Made by a program: the position numbers and the translations under genes. Positions 16,859 to 24,729 of a stretch of 32,159 bases of DNA are shown here, in pieces. Position 1 is the stretch's first letter. Each line of letters opens with the position of its first letter. This stretch comes from Patescibacteria group bacterium (GTDB taxonomy: Bacteria > Patescibacteriota > Microgenomatia > UBA1400 > PJMF01), in the NCBI GenBank assembly GCA_018813375.1, contig JAHJBU010000049.1:1-32159 (forward strand). Direction: 5' to 3'. The notes beneath the pieces were generated by a model. It saw only the letters and a program-made list of their open reading frames with translations, searched no databases and was not told the origin of the DNA.

Positions 16859-17950
16859 CTAGAGTTTTATGATTTCTTCTCTAATGAATTGATCTAAGTC
16901 ACCGTCTAAAACGCCAGCAGTATCTGAGGTTTCATATTTAGTGCGTGTATCTTTAACTAGTTGGTAAGGATGAAGGATATAGTTGCGGATTTGAGTTCCC
17001 CATGAGGCTTGTATATGTTTGCCCTTAACTTGGGCTAATTCTTGCTTTTGTTTTTGTTCTTCTTGCTTAGCCAAGATGGCCCTGAGTTTTTTTAAGGCTC
17101 TCTCTTTGTTTTGAATCTGGCTTCGTTCTTCTCTGCATTTAACAATGATTTTAGTAGGAACATGAGTCAGCTCAACTGCCGTGTTAACCTTATTCACATT
17201 TTGACCACCTGCTCCCCCAGAGCGGCTAAACTGCCATTGTAAATCACTGTTTTTTATTTCAATCTCTTTATTGTCTGATTCTATAAGTGGTAAAACTTCT
17301 ACTAATGCAAACGAAGTTTGGCGCAAATTATCAGCATTGAAAGGACTCAAGCGTACCAAGCGATGAGTGCCAGCTTCATGTTTTAAAAAACCATATGCAT
17401 AATTAGTACCAATTTCATACTCACAGCTTTTAATCCCAGCCTCGTCTCCACGCGATTCCAAGATAAATTGATGCTTCCAATTTTGTCTTTCAAAGTATCT
17501 CAGATACATTCGTTGTAGCATTTCTGTCCAGTCCATGGCTTCGGTTCCACCTTGTCCAGCGTGAATGGAAAGAATAGCTCCGCATGCATCATATTTGCCA
17601 TTTAGGAATTGGTTAAGCTCTAGATTTTTTACTTTGCTATGAAATTTTGGTAATAAAGAGATAACTTCTTTTTCAATACTGGCGTCATCGGCCTCTGTTA
17701 ATAACTCTATCATTGTTTGTAAATCTTGAGCTTGTTTTTGTACTGTTGTGATTTGATCTAGCTTAGATTGCAACTGCGCAATTTGTTGGGTTATTGCTTG
17801 AGCATCTGATTTATTCCAGAAATCAGTCTGGTAAGTTTGTTTTTGTAGCTTTTCAAGCTCGATTTTAATTTGTTTAATATCAAGACCAGCTAATATTTTT
17901 TTAGCTCTAGTTATGAGTTCATTGGATTTTTCTTGAGTCTGCTGGGTCAT
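16859..17950 (-). CDS. prfB: Peptide chain release factor 2
   Basis: Class I release factor for UAA/UGA codons. The SPF anticodon-like motif is present (LVRLSPFNADNL), as is the peptidyl-hydrolysis GGQ loop (SGGAGGQNVNKVNTAVEL); both are diagnostic of RF2 rather than RF1. The ORF track extends to a TTG at 17971, but I prefer the ATG at 17950 because TACAAT lies exactly 7 nt before it. The classic RF2 programmed frameshift (CTTTGAC) is absent: the equivalent place reads CTT GAT, in frame, so autoregulation by frameshifting is lost. An SPF-type RF2 together with TGA stops in neighbouring genes supports standard UGA termination. The upstream DUF4012 gene overlaps or nearly touches it. Confidence 0.94.
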   Translation of the reverse strand: MTQQTQEKSNELITRAKKILAGLDIKQIKIELEKLQKQTYQTDFWNKSDAQAITQQIAQLQSKLDQITTVQKQAQDLQTMIELLTEADDASIEKEVISLLPKFHSKVKNLELNQFLNGKYDACGAILSIHAGQGGTEAMDWTEMLQRMYLRYFERQNWKHQFILESRGDEAGIKSCEYEIGTNYAYGFLKHEAGTHRLVRLSPFNADNLRQTSFALVEVLPLIESDNKEIEIKNSDLQWQFSRSGGAGGQNVNKVNTAVELTHVPTKIIVKCREERSQIQNKERALKKLRAILAKQEEQKQKQELAQVKGKHIQASWGTQIRNYILHPYQLVKDTRTKYETSDTAGVLDGDLDQFIREEIIKL

Positions 17951-17967
17951 TGAGCGTATTGTAGCAG

Positions 17968-19488
17968 TCAAGGAGTTAATTCTACGAGCGTATCTTTATT
18001 TAGCTCAAATGATTGAGCTTGGCCTTGATAAGAGACATTGTATAGGGTTGGTGGCAAGCCAGCTTGTTTTTGGATCCAGATTGCTTTCTGCCCAGGCTGC
18101 TCATAATGAGTGAAGTTAATCAAGAGTTTTTTAGATGATTTCTCTGGAATAGTAATTAGAAAACCAATTTGTTTGAAAGATTTATTTTTAGAATTAGTAA
18201 TTAATTCCTCATTCCAGTTAGTGATTTTTGAATTATCAAAAATAATGTCTTGAACATTAAAATTTGTAGGAACAATAAAACGTTGATAGTTCACATAGGT
18301 TAGGTGATTGGCTTGGTCTTTATTTTCATTACTAGTTGTTGGTGGATAATTGTGATTGGTAAAATCAACCTTAATTTGAGTAGAGAATTTTTCTAAGTTA
18401 ATAGTCACAGCTCTATCTAGGTGTTGATTAGCTTTATTAATACCAACGTTTGATTCCACTAACATTAAAGAAGTAGTATGTGTGTGTTTAGATAATTGTC
18501 CAGCAATCTGTAGTTTTTCAAAAATTAATTGAAGTTCTGGATCATGCGAGAAAAACTGGAGATCTTTATGCCAAGCACTGTTGATAATTTCTTTTGCTAG
18601 AGATTTTTGTTTTAATGTATCCAAATCCCCTAATTTAATAATTAGTTGATTAAAGAAAGTAGAAAGAAAATGCTGTTTTTGTTGGCTGCCGGGGAAAAAT
18701 AGATTTCTATCAACTCTGGCAATATCTGCAAAATTTTTATCTGTAACAATTTGATCATAATCTTTTATATATATCGGTCCTGTTATTGCTAAGATTTTTT
18801 CAACTATAGGCAAATTAACAGCAATAGCTCCATCAATACCCGCTTCTTTTCCCCAAGCTAGATAGGTTAAAATTTGTTGAGCACTAGTTGGAAAATCGGG
18901 GTGCCAATTGGCATCACGCAGTCTCAAGCCATCTCCTCCACTTAGGTATTCTTTTGCGCCAGTTGGAGCTTGGATAAACCAATTAAATTGACCATCGGGA
19001 ACATAAATATCTTGGATTTCAAAAGAAGTTAGCACACCTTCATCTAACTCTAGTTTTGCATAAGAACCAAGAAAACCACCTGTTGCTCTAAGTTCTTCAC
19101 TATTTTGAAATAATAAAACATAATTTTGTTTTCCAGTTAGAATTTTCTCCGCAATAACGGCTAGGTCTTGTCCAATGGTGAGTTGGTCATATAGTTGATC
19201 ATATTGATTTTTAATAATTTTTTTAGCCAACCATGATTTCTGACTTTGATTAATAAAAGTATTAAGAGTTTGATCAAGTTTGATTAAATTAGTTTTTAAT
19301 TCAACTGCATTGGTTTGTTGTTTTTTTGGATTATCAATAAAGATATTTTGTCCATAATTAGTTGCGCTAATTAGAGTTTGCTGGGAAATTTTTATTAGTT
19401 TTAAACTAGTCAAAGCTAGCTTTAGAGTTGGAAGTGAAAATCCAACAAAAATTATCAATAAAAGAATAATAATCCACCTGGATTTCAT
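17968..19488 (-). CDS. DUF4012 domain-containing membrane-anchored protein
   Basis: About 506 aa from the ATG at 19488. The ORF track uses a GTG at 19506, but a -10-like CACAAT lies 8 nt before this ATG, and the protein then starts with MKSRW followed at once by a hydrophobic helix (about residues 5-27). The extracytoplasmic part has the DUF4012 hallmark LLFQNSEELRATGGFLGSY, followed by SGGDGLRLRDANWHPDFPTSA. This domain is frequent in Patescibacteria and some Actinobacteria; its biochemical function is not established. Proximity to envelope genes suggests a surface role, but nothing in the sequence shows the activity. Confidence 0.85.
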   Translation of the reverse strand: MKSRWIIILLLIIFVGFSLPTLKLALTSLKLIKISQQTLISATNYGQNIFIDNPKKQQTNAVELKTNLIKLDQTLNTFINQSQKSWLAKKIIKNQYDQLYDQLTIGQDLAVIAEKILTGKQNYVLLFQNSEELRATGGFLGSYAKLELDEGVLTSFEIQDIYVPDGQFNWFIQAPTGAKEYLSGGDGLRLRDANWHPDFPTSAQQILTYLAWGKEAGIDGAIAVNLPIVEKILAITGPIYIKDYDQIVTDKNFADIARVDRNLFFPGSQQKQHFLSTFFNQLIIKLGDLDTLKQKSLAKEIINSAWHKDLQFFSHDPELQLIFEKLQIAGQLSKHTHTTSLMLVESNVGINKANQHLDRAVTINLEKFSTQIKVDFTNHNYPPTTSNENKDQANHLTYVNYQRFIVPTNFNVQDIIFDNSKITNWNEELITNSKNKSFKQIGFLITIPEKSSKKLLINFTHYEQPGQKAIWIQKQAGLPPTLYNVSYQGQAQSFELNKDTLVELTP

Positions 19489-19509
19489 ATATAGACATTG
19501 TGCCACAAA

Positions 19510-20175
19510 TTATTTAAAGATGACGGAAAGAATTTTATCACCTTGTTCAATCTGACCGAGCACTTCTAGGCCAGTTATGATTTCACCAAAAACAGCATGT
19601 TTGCCATCTAGCCAAGGAGTGGCTTCATAAGTAATGAAAAATTGACTCCCACCAGTATTGGGACCAGAGTTAGCCATAGAAAGAACGCCGGCTTTATCAT
19701 GTGTTAGCTCTGGATGAAATTCATCAGCAATTTGGTAGCCAGGTCCACCTGTACCCCAACGGGCTTCCTGACTTGGATCTTTAGTAAGAGGATCGCCAAC
19801 CTGGGCCATGAAATTTTCAATCACTCTGTGAAAAATAATTCCGTTATAAAAACCTTCTTTGGCTAAGGTTAAAAAGTTAATTGTAGTCAGAGGAGCTTTG
19901 TCCCTAAAAAGAGCAAAGGTCATATCTCCTTTTGTAGTTGTTAGTGTAGCTTGGGTAGCCTCAATAGGCTCAAAATCATTTAATGATTTCATAAGAGTGT
20001 TGTCTTTCTGTTCTTGATTATTATTTAAAGGGCTAGGGGGAGTTTGTTCGGCTTGGTTTTGATCAAGATCAATATTTTTAGTGAGTTTGATATTTTGATC
20101 AGAAGCTGTTTGATTGCAGCCAGCAAAAATAAAACTGCTAATTAATATTATAAATAAGAAGGAAAATTTTTTCAT
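19510..20175 (-). CDS. Cyclophilin-type peptidyl-prolyl isomerase, lipoprotein
   Basis: Extracytoplasmic PPIase assisting protein folding. The 221-aa precursor begins with a signal peptide and lipobox ending IFAGC (Cys20), then an Asn/Gln/Pro-rich linker to about residue 70, then a cyclophilin domain. Catalytic residues visible are [14 protein letters not shown] (Arg117 in FHR), the [21 protein letters not shown] segment and [20 protein letters not shown] hexamer lies 9 nt before the ATG with no Shine-Dalgarno, suggesting its own near-leaderless transcript. The DUF4012 gene follows closely on the same strand. The identification is secure; the client proteins are unknown. Confidence 0.93.
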   Translation of the reverse strand: MKKFSFLFIILISSFIFAGCNQTASDQNIKLTKNIDLDQNQAEQTPPSPLNNNQEQKDNTLMKSLNDFEPIEATQATLTTTKGDMTFALFRDKAPLTTINFLTLAKEGFYNGIIFHRVIENFMAQVGDPLTKDPSQEARWGTGGPGYQIADEFHPELTHDKAGVLSMANSGPNTGGSQFFITYEATPWLDGKHAVFGEIITGLEVLGQIEQGDKILSVIFK

Positions 20176-20255
20176 ATGAAGAGAAGTATAAACAAGAAGG
20201 AGGTGAAAACAAAGCCTACTTTTTGCAAAGAATTATTTAGCAATAAATATTTTAT

Positions 20256-20486
20256 CTAAATTCGTTTCAAAATTTCTAAATATTCGTCGTGGTTAATTCC
20301 CAGCGTGCGTAGATTGTTGCGGATAATAAAGACTGGTAGTTGTTTATAGGTGGGTAAAATTATTGGTCGTTTCAAGTTAGTTCGCCAGTAGACCCGATGA
20401 TCGCCTTTCTGTCTTTTAAATTCACAACCTATAAATAACAAAAACTTTTCAAATTTTTTCCAGCTAATCGGAACAATTTTAGGCAT
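20256..20486 (-). CDS. hicA: HicA family toxin (mRNA interferase)
   Basis: Small toxin of the type II HicAB system; HicA proteins adopt a dsRBD-like fold and cleave mRNA with a single catalytic histidine. The 76-aa protein shows the family pattern: an N-terminal helix (SWKKFEKFLLFIGC), then FKRQKGDHRVYW, where H30 is the expected catalytic residue, a strand RPIILPTY, and a C-terminal helix with LRTLGINHDEYLEIL. The start lies inside the hicB gene (8-nt overlap), so the antitoxin is made first. It is intact, with no visible truncation. Confidence 0.88.
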   Translation of the reverse strand: MPKIVPISWKKFEKFLLFIGCEFKRQKGDHRVYWRTNLKRPIILPTYKQLPVFIIRNNLRTLGINHDEYLEILKRI

Positions 20487-20787
20487 ATGCGAATGGTAGG
20501 GGCTGATTAAGTGAGAATTGCTGCATTTGGCTAGATACTACTACTGGTGGAGTTAGGTTTTTCTTTTTCTTTTCCCATCCTAACTCAGATAGAACTTCTT
20601 CTAAAGTTCCTTTTTCGACCAGCTCTTCAAAAAAAATACTAATAATTTCTTTAAAATTTTCTTGTGCTTTCTCAAAGGATTCGCCTACAGCAGAAAGATC
20701 AACTGCGGGAGAATAGGCAATAAAATTCTCACCTTCTTTTAGGACCATCATTGGCAAGCTAAAGTTGATATTTGTTTTTTTAGACAT
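20479..20787 (-). CDS. hicB: HicB family antitoxin
   Basis: Antitoxin partner of HicA. The 102-aa protein has the partial RNase H-like HicB fold: a strand with ENFIAYSPAVDL, then GESFEKAQENFKEIISIFFEEL, matching the family pattern of a proline-containing strand followed by a glycine and an acidic helix. The C-terminus (KNLTPPVVVSSQMQQF and onward) has no recognisable helix-turn-helix or ribbon-helix-helix, so autoregulation by direct DNA binding is not evident. The gene order is hicB-hicA, the reverse of the classic hicAB arrangement. It is divergent from the unknown gene at 20818 across 30 bp. Confidence 0.83.
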   Translation of the reverse strand: MSKKTNINFSLPMMVLKEGENFIAYSPAVDLSAVGESFEKAQENFKEIISIFFEELVEKGTLEEVLSELGWEKKKKNLTPPVVVSSQMQQFSLNQPLPFAYA

Positions 20788-20817
20788 ATATTAATATTCT
20801 AACAAAAAGTAATCTAA

Positions 20818-21498
20818 TTGGATAGTCAAGAGATTAAATTGCAGTCATTGCTGGTGAAATTAAAGAGAAATTTTGGTATTATGAAGGATATGGCAGAAAA
20901 TTTAAGCAAAGGGGAACCAAGCAAAGAAAAAAAGCCCGGCTTTTTTGCTAGAATTAGAAAAAGTCTAGTAAGAGAAGAGACTGGTGCTCCTAAACTAGAG
21001 GCTGAATCTGAAGTGTCTCAAGCCGTAAATTTCAATACAGCTAGGTATGAAGCTGATTCAGGACTTCATACAGGATTAATTGGGCTGGAATATCTTACCA
21101 ATAAATTTCTTGAGCTTGCATTTAACAGACGTCAAAAAGATGCAGGGGTTTTTAATAACTTAGGGCAATATGATTATCTCCATCAAGTAGCTCAGGACTA
21201 TCTTAATAAATTTCCGAATCCTCAAAAATTTTTTCAGCAATTTATTTTTCAATTACTTGATGCTAAAGAAAATAAAGACTTTTTTCGAATTACTCATAAT
21301 ATGAATATGTATTTAAACGGGTATAAAAAAGCATGGACTGATTCTCAACAGACTTATGCAAAAATTCCAGAGATGTTTAGAATTCAAATGCAAGAGGCTG
21401 AGGATAGAAATAAAGAAGTTAAAGTTATTTTAGATACTATTGACGAGGCATTTACCACATTTGAAGCAGTAGCTCATGAAAAGGAAATGACTTTTTAG
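20818..21498 (+). CDS. Unknown helical protein A
   Basis: Not recognised. The ORF opens at a TTG (20818) directly after an in-frame stop; an ATG at 20881 would shorten it by 21 residues, and neither has a good Shine-Dalgarno. The 226-aa product is soluble and predicted largely alpha-helical: a basic, charged N-terminal part (KKPGFFARIRKSLVREE), then a region rich in aromatic and long helical stretches (GLHTGLIGLEYLTNKFLEL, FFQQFIFQLLDAKENKDFF) and an acidic C-terminus. No signal peptide or transmembrane helix is visible. The gene is followed after 16 nt by a second unknown helical gene on the same strand, so the two are probably co-expressed. Confidence 0.65.
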   Translation: MDSQEIKLQSLLVKLKRNFGIMKDMAENLSKGEPSKEKKPGFFARIRKSLVREETGAPKLEAESEVSQAVNFNTARYEADSGLHTGLIGLEYLTNKFLELAFNRRQKDAGVFNNLGQYDYLHQVAQDYLNKFPNPQKFFQQFIFQLLDAKENKDFFRITHNMNMYLNGYKKAWTDSQQTYAKIPEMFRIQMQEAEDRNKEVKVILDTIDEAFTTFEAVAHEKEMTF

Positions 21499-21514
21499 TT
21501 TTTAATATCAAGAT

Positions 21515-22162
21515 ATGAAAATCGAATCAAGCATGAACCCAAAATCAATTATTAAATCATCAGATGTTGAGCTGAGACAATTTCAAGAACTTCCTTCAAG
21601 GTTAAAGCAAGTAGCAGGCGAAGCGCTTCAAGGTATGGATTTTTTAAGAAGTTGCGGGGAAGAAATTATCCAACAGTTAGATAATCTTGTCGCTAATTTT
21701 TCAGATGTTCGGAAAAAATATCATGATCCAGCCATTGAAAATTTAAGAAGAAGAATTTCTAATTGGGATCAATCATTTGCTCAAGATTTAATAAAAGCGG
21801 TGACTGCTGGAAAATTTGAGAACTATGAAAAGACTCCGGGAGCTAAATTTTATTTAGAGAGCATGTTTCGCACTATAGTTGCTGTTACACATGAATTTGA
21901 TCTCTTGTTAAACAAATATGAAGAATCCCATAAGACAGCCCGAGAAGAACTGCAAGAGAAATATGGAAGTATTAGAGACACTAATGCCCGTCAATATACA
22001 GAACTTGCTGAAAAGCCAGTAGATGTTTACTGGGATGGTCTTGCTAGTATTCACGATAATGTAGTTCCAAAAGTAAGGCGAATAGGCGATGAGCTTGGTT
22101 CTAAAGTTATAAAAATCGAAAAAATGTTGGCAGATCAATTAGGAGATCGAGCTTCAAGCTAG
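21515..22162 (+). CDS. Unknown helical protein B
   Basis: Not recognised. It is 215 aa, soluble, and by composition almost entirely alpha-helical, with several amphipathic stretches (LPSRLKQVAGEALQGMDFL, HEFDLLLNKYEESHKTAREEL). The C-terminal helix region (VRRIGDELGSKVIKIEKMLADQL) could form a coiled coil. There are no catalytic motifs, membrane segments or metal-binding cysteines. It lies 16 nt downstream of unknown protein A and converges on the frameshifted membrane-protein gene, with an inverted repeat between them. A structural or scaffolding role, perhaps in complex with protein A, is only a guess. Confidence 0.65.
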   Translation: MKIESSMNPKSIIKSSDVELRQFQELPSRLKQVAGEALQGMDFLRSCGEEIIQQLDNLVANFSDVRKKYHDPAIENLRRRISNWDQSFAQDLIKAVTAGKFENYEKTPGAKFYLESMFRTIVAVTHEFDLLLNKYEESHKTAREELQEKYGSIRDTNARQYTELAEKPVDVYWDGLASIHDNVVPKVRRIGDELGSKVIKIEKMLADQLGDRASS

Positions 22163-22207
22163 ATGGTTAATCGCTTTTTTTTCTTTGAATTGCAAAAAAC
22201 TAAAAAA

Positions 22208-22349
22208 TTACAAAGATAAAAGACTGTAGGTTTTTTGTACAGTCTTTTGATTGTCAGGATTTTGCCAATCTTCTTCATTTATTACAAAAGTTTCGAGATA
22301 ATGCAATGTGTCCTCGGCAATTTTTGTAAGTCCATATTGATGAGTAAGA
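22208..22349 (-). other. Out-of-frame continuation of the membrane-protein gene at 22350-23081
   Basis: Immediately downstream of the TGA at 22350, the frame entered by reading seven rather than eight A residues (run at 22363-22370) stays open to a TAA at 22208. It encodes a coding-like tail (SDLTHQYGLTKIAEDTLHYL and onward). This would extend the product from 243 to about 290 aa. See the finding on the A8 tract. Confidence 0.55.
22218..22248. terminator. Bidirectional intrinsic terminator-like inverted repeat
   Basis: AAAAGACTGTA / TACAGTCTTTT forms a perfect 11-bp stem around a 9-nt loop (22229-22237). The A-start and T-end tracts on both strands are typical of terminators serving convergent genes, here unknown protein B (plus) and the frameshifted membrane protein (minus). 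It overlaps the last codons of the extended minus-strand frame. Confidence 0.55.
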
Positions 22350-23081
22350 TCAGATTTTAGTATTTTTTTTATCTTGCCCAGTTTTTAAGTTTAGAGCAAT
22401 AAGACTAGCTGCTTCTCCAGCTGCCCAAGGACGATTCTGGAAAGTGTCGCAATTACCATAAATAACATAATCTTTATAAAACAGAAAGTCGAGAGAAGTC
22501 GCACAAAAGTTTGTTGCAACCAAATTTTCTTTTACTAGAGAAAGAGGGATAATCGTTCTTGACACGTTTGTCCCCGTGGATAGTAAGACGTACTCTCCTT
22601 TGTTGTCGTCAATTACAATTGTCGCACCAAAGATCGAAACAGTACCAGTAATTTTAATTACTGCTTGATTTTTTTTATCATAAACAATAATTTCACCTAT
22701 TTTTTCTGGCGTATCTCCTTTTTGATTTATCAAGTAAACAGAATAATTGTTATTCTCTCCTAATAACTCTTTATTTATAAAATCCTCAAGTTTTACATTG
22801 GTTGTTGGGGTAGTGGTGGGAATACTCGTTAGCTCTTGTTTAATAGCTGCTGGAGGTTGATTAGTTTCTGGTGTTGGACTTGGTAAATAAGATTGACTAT
22901 TTTTTGTTTTAAAGTAATTTGATGCAAATACTCCTATCATTATTATAAATAAAAGTGTGAGAATTGCAGTTGAAACCATCCAAAAATTGATTTTTGACTT
23001 GATTTTAATTTCAGTTGGCTTATCAGGAAATTGATCAATCTGATTAATGCTTTGATCACTAGAATTTATTTGATTTTCCAT
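22350..23081 (-). CDS. Membrane-anchored protein of unknown function, apparently frameshifted at an A8 run
   Basis: A 243-aa ORF with a hydrophilic cytoplasmic N-terminus (about 1-31), one transmembrane helix (about 33-53), a Pro/Thr linker (SPTPETNQPPAA, IPTTTPTTN) and an extracytoplasmic beta-rich domain (EIIVYDKKNQAVIKITG, GEYVLLSTG, DFLFYKDYVIYGNC). The domain ends with ALNLKTG, a phrase typical of repeat strands in propeller-like surface proteins. The frame then meets eight As and stops after four codons, while the next frame carries a further 40-50 plausible residues. The family is not recognised. GGAG lies about 8 nt before the ATG as a Shine-Dalgarno. It could be a sequencing or homopolymer error, a real pseudogene, or slippage-controlled. 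Confidence 0.7.
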   Translation of the reverse strand: MENQINSSDQSINQIDQFPDKPTEIKIKSKINFWMVSTAILTLLFIIMIGVFASNYFKTKNSQSYLPSPTPETNQPPAAIKQELTSIPTTTPTTNVKLEDFINKELLGENNNYSVYLINQKGDTPEKIGEIIVYDKKNQAVIKITGTVSIFGATIVIDDNKGEYVLLSTGTNVSRTIIPLSLVKENLVATNFCATSLDFLFYKDYVIYGNCDTFQNRPWAAGEAASLIALNLKTGQDKKNTKI

Positions 23082-23219
23082 TTTTTATCTCCAGATAAAA
23101 GCATATCACATTTTTAAAACCGGCAATTATGCAAGATTCAACAACCTCTTCAACACCTTTTTCCCAGATATGAAATCGCTTGGGTTAATGTATTCCTATG
23201 GGTTATTGAATCCTTTTAG

Positions 23220-23225
23220 TATAAT
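23220..23225 (+). promoter_or_regulatory. -10 element of the peptide deformylase gene
   Basis: A perfect TATAAT, preceded by AG, ends 9 nt before the def ATG. A -35 at normal spacing is not convincing. It implies a leader of only about 0-3 nt; no Shine-Dalgarno is visible upstream of the ATG. Confidence 0.5.
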
Positions 23226-23234
23226 AGCGATATT

Positions 23235-23801
23235 ATGAATATGACTAAAAACCTACTACAAATTGCCTTACTAGGGCATCCCGTTCTTAGAAAGAAAGCT
23301 CAAAGAGTAAAGTCTATAAAAGAAAGAGCTGTTCAAAGTTTGATTGATGACCTAATTTATACTGTTATGGATGCTAATGGAGTGGGTATTGCTGCACCTC
23401 AAGTTTATCGGTCGTTACAGATATTTATAATGGCGTCACATCCAAATGAGAGATACCCAAATGCACCCGAGATGCCTGCTACTCCAGTAATTAACCCTAA
23501 AATTACTCATTATAGTGAAGAAACTGAACTAGACTGGGAGGGCTGCTTAAGCATGCCCGGAGTAAGAGCTTTAGTGCCTCGTTCAAAAACAATAAAAGTA
23601 ACTTTTCAAGATAGAGAGGGTAATAAACATTGTGATGAATATGAAGGCTTTATCGCTCGCATATTCCAGCATGAGTATGATCATCTTAATGGTTTAGTTT
23701 TTTTTGATAGGCTAGATAGTTTGAAAGACATTTATATGGAGAAAGAATATAAAAAGATTATTTCTACACATAAATTAGTAAGGTATGATATTATCTGTTA
23801 A
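23235..23801 (+). CDS. def: Peptide deformylase
   Basis: Metalloenzyme removing the N-formyl group from nascent proteins. All three catalytic motifs are present: GVGIAAPQ (49-56), EGCLS with metal ligand Cys104 (102-106) and QHEYDH with ligands His146/His150 and catalytic Glu147. The length of 188 aa is ordinary. A second in-frame ATG two codons in is possible, but the TATAAT spacing favours 23235. The SPFH gene follows after 3 nt on the same strand. Usual partners such as fmt are not nearby. Confidence 0.95.
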   Translation: MNMTKNLLQIALLGHPVLRKKAQRVKSIKERAVQSLIDDLIYTVMDANGVGIAAPQVYRSLQIFIMASHPNERYPNAPEMPATPVINPKITHYSEETELDWEGCLSMPGVRALVPRSKTIKVTFQDREGNKHCDEYEGFIARIFQHEYDHLNGLVFFDRLDSLKDIYMEKEYKKIISTHKLVRYDIIC

Positions 23802-23804
23802 TAT

Positions 23805-24686
23805 ATGAACGAATACTTTCGCATGCCTGATTTTAGGAAATTCTTTATTAGTTATTTTACCCCTGCTATTGTTATAGTCTTGTTTTTATTGTCAATTAGA
23901 ATTATTTCTGCGGGTGAAGTTTCGGTTGTTGCTAGATTTGGAAGAGTAACAGGCAGAGTGCTTGATCCAGGTGCTCACCTTATAATTCCGCTTGTAGAAA
24001 ATACGAAGTCATACAACACCAAAAAAATAATTTATGAGACTTCTACAGTAGATAAGCAAAAGGCTTCTGAAGCAGACTATAAAGATTATCCTGTGGATAC
24101 CAATACTGAGGATGGACAACAAGTAAATATTTTTTACACAGTAAGATTCAGTATTGACTCGACAAAAGCAGCCTGGATAGCACAAAACATCGGTTCAGAA
24201 ATTGCTTTGGTTGAAAAAGTTGTAAAGACAGAGTCTAGGATTTGGGCAAGAAATGTTCCCAGAAGATTTTCTGCACACATGCTTTACACTGGTGACGGGT
24301 CAATTAAAGTTCAGAACGAAATATTTGACGCTTTAAAACCCACATTTGAGGAAAACGGGTTGGTTTTAGATTCTGTGGGAATTAGAGAAATTCAGTTTAC
24401 AGACCAATACATAAGCGCCATAGAAACTAAGCAGATTGAAGCTGTAAAAGTGGAAACCGAACAAAATATAGCTGAACAGGCAAAGCATCAGAAAGACGCC
24501 AGAATTACTCAGGCTCAAGGTGAGGCAGAGGAGCAAAGACTGCAAAGACTAACGCTTGATGCTCAAGTTTTACAAAAAATAAGCCTGGATAACCAAAAGT
24601 TATTTATTGAAAAGTGGAATGGAACAATGCCGAAAATTATCGGCTCAGAGGACATGTTGTTTGATGTTTCAAATATTATTGAGTAA
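23805..24686 (+). CDS. SPFH/Band 7 (prohibitin-like) membrane protein
   Basis: Membrane scaffold protein of the stomatin/prohibitin/flotillin/HflK superfamily, 293 aa. There is one N-terminal hydrophobic helix (about 13-32), then the PHB domain (about 35-205) with GEVSVVARFGRVTGRVLDPGAH and a helical, Glu/Gln-rich segment (SAIETKQIEAVKVETEQNIAEQAK) that forms the typical oligomerisation coiled coil. The last 40 residues are less conserved. It is coupled to def by a 3-nt gap. Family members organise membrane microdomains or restrain the FtsH protease; no FtsH or NfeD partner is in the window, so the specific role is open. Confidence 0.88.
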   Translation: MNEYFRMPDFRKFFISYFTPAIVIVLFLLSIRIISAGEVSVVARFGRVTGRVLDPGAHLIIPLVENTKSYNTKKIIYETSTVDKQKASEADYKDYPVDTNTEDGQQVNIFYTVRFSIDSTKAAWIAQNIGSEIALVEKVVKTESRIWARNVPRRFSAHMLYTGDGSIKVQNEIFDALKPTFEENGLVLDSVGIREIQFTDQYISAIETKQIEAVKVETEQNIAEQAKHQKDARITQAQGEAEEQRLQRLTLDAQVLQKISLDNQKLFIEKWNGTMPKIIGSEDMLFDVSNIIE

Positions 24687-24729
24687 ATAGCTTGTTCTCC
24701 CTAACGATTCCGCAACCGAACCCGGTAAA

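Noticed and set aside
20197-20206. AAGGAGGTGA on the plus strand (perfect Shine-Dalgarno consensus)
   Set aside because: No start codon with an open frame follows at a usable distance. On the minus strand it would be anti-Shine-Dalgarno-like sequence in the cyclophilin upstream region; most likely chance.
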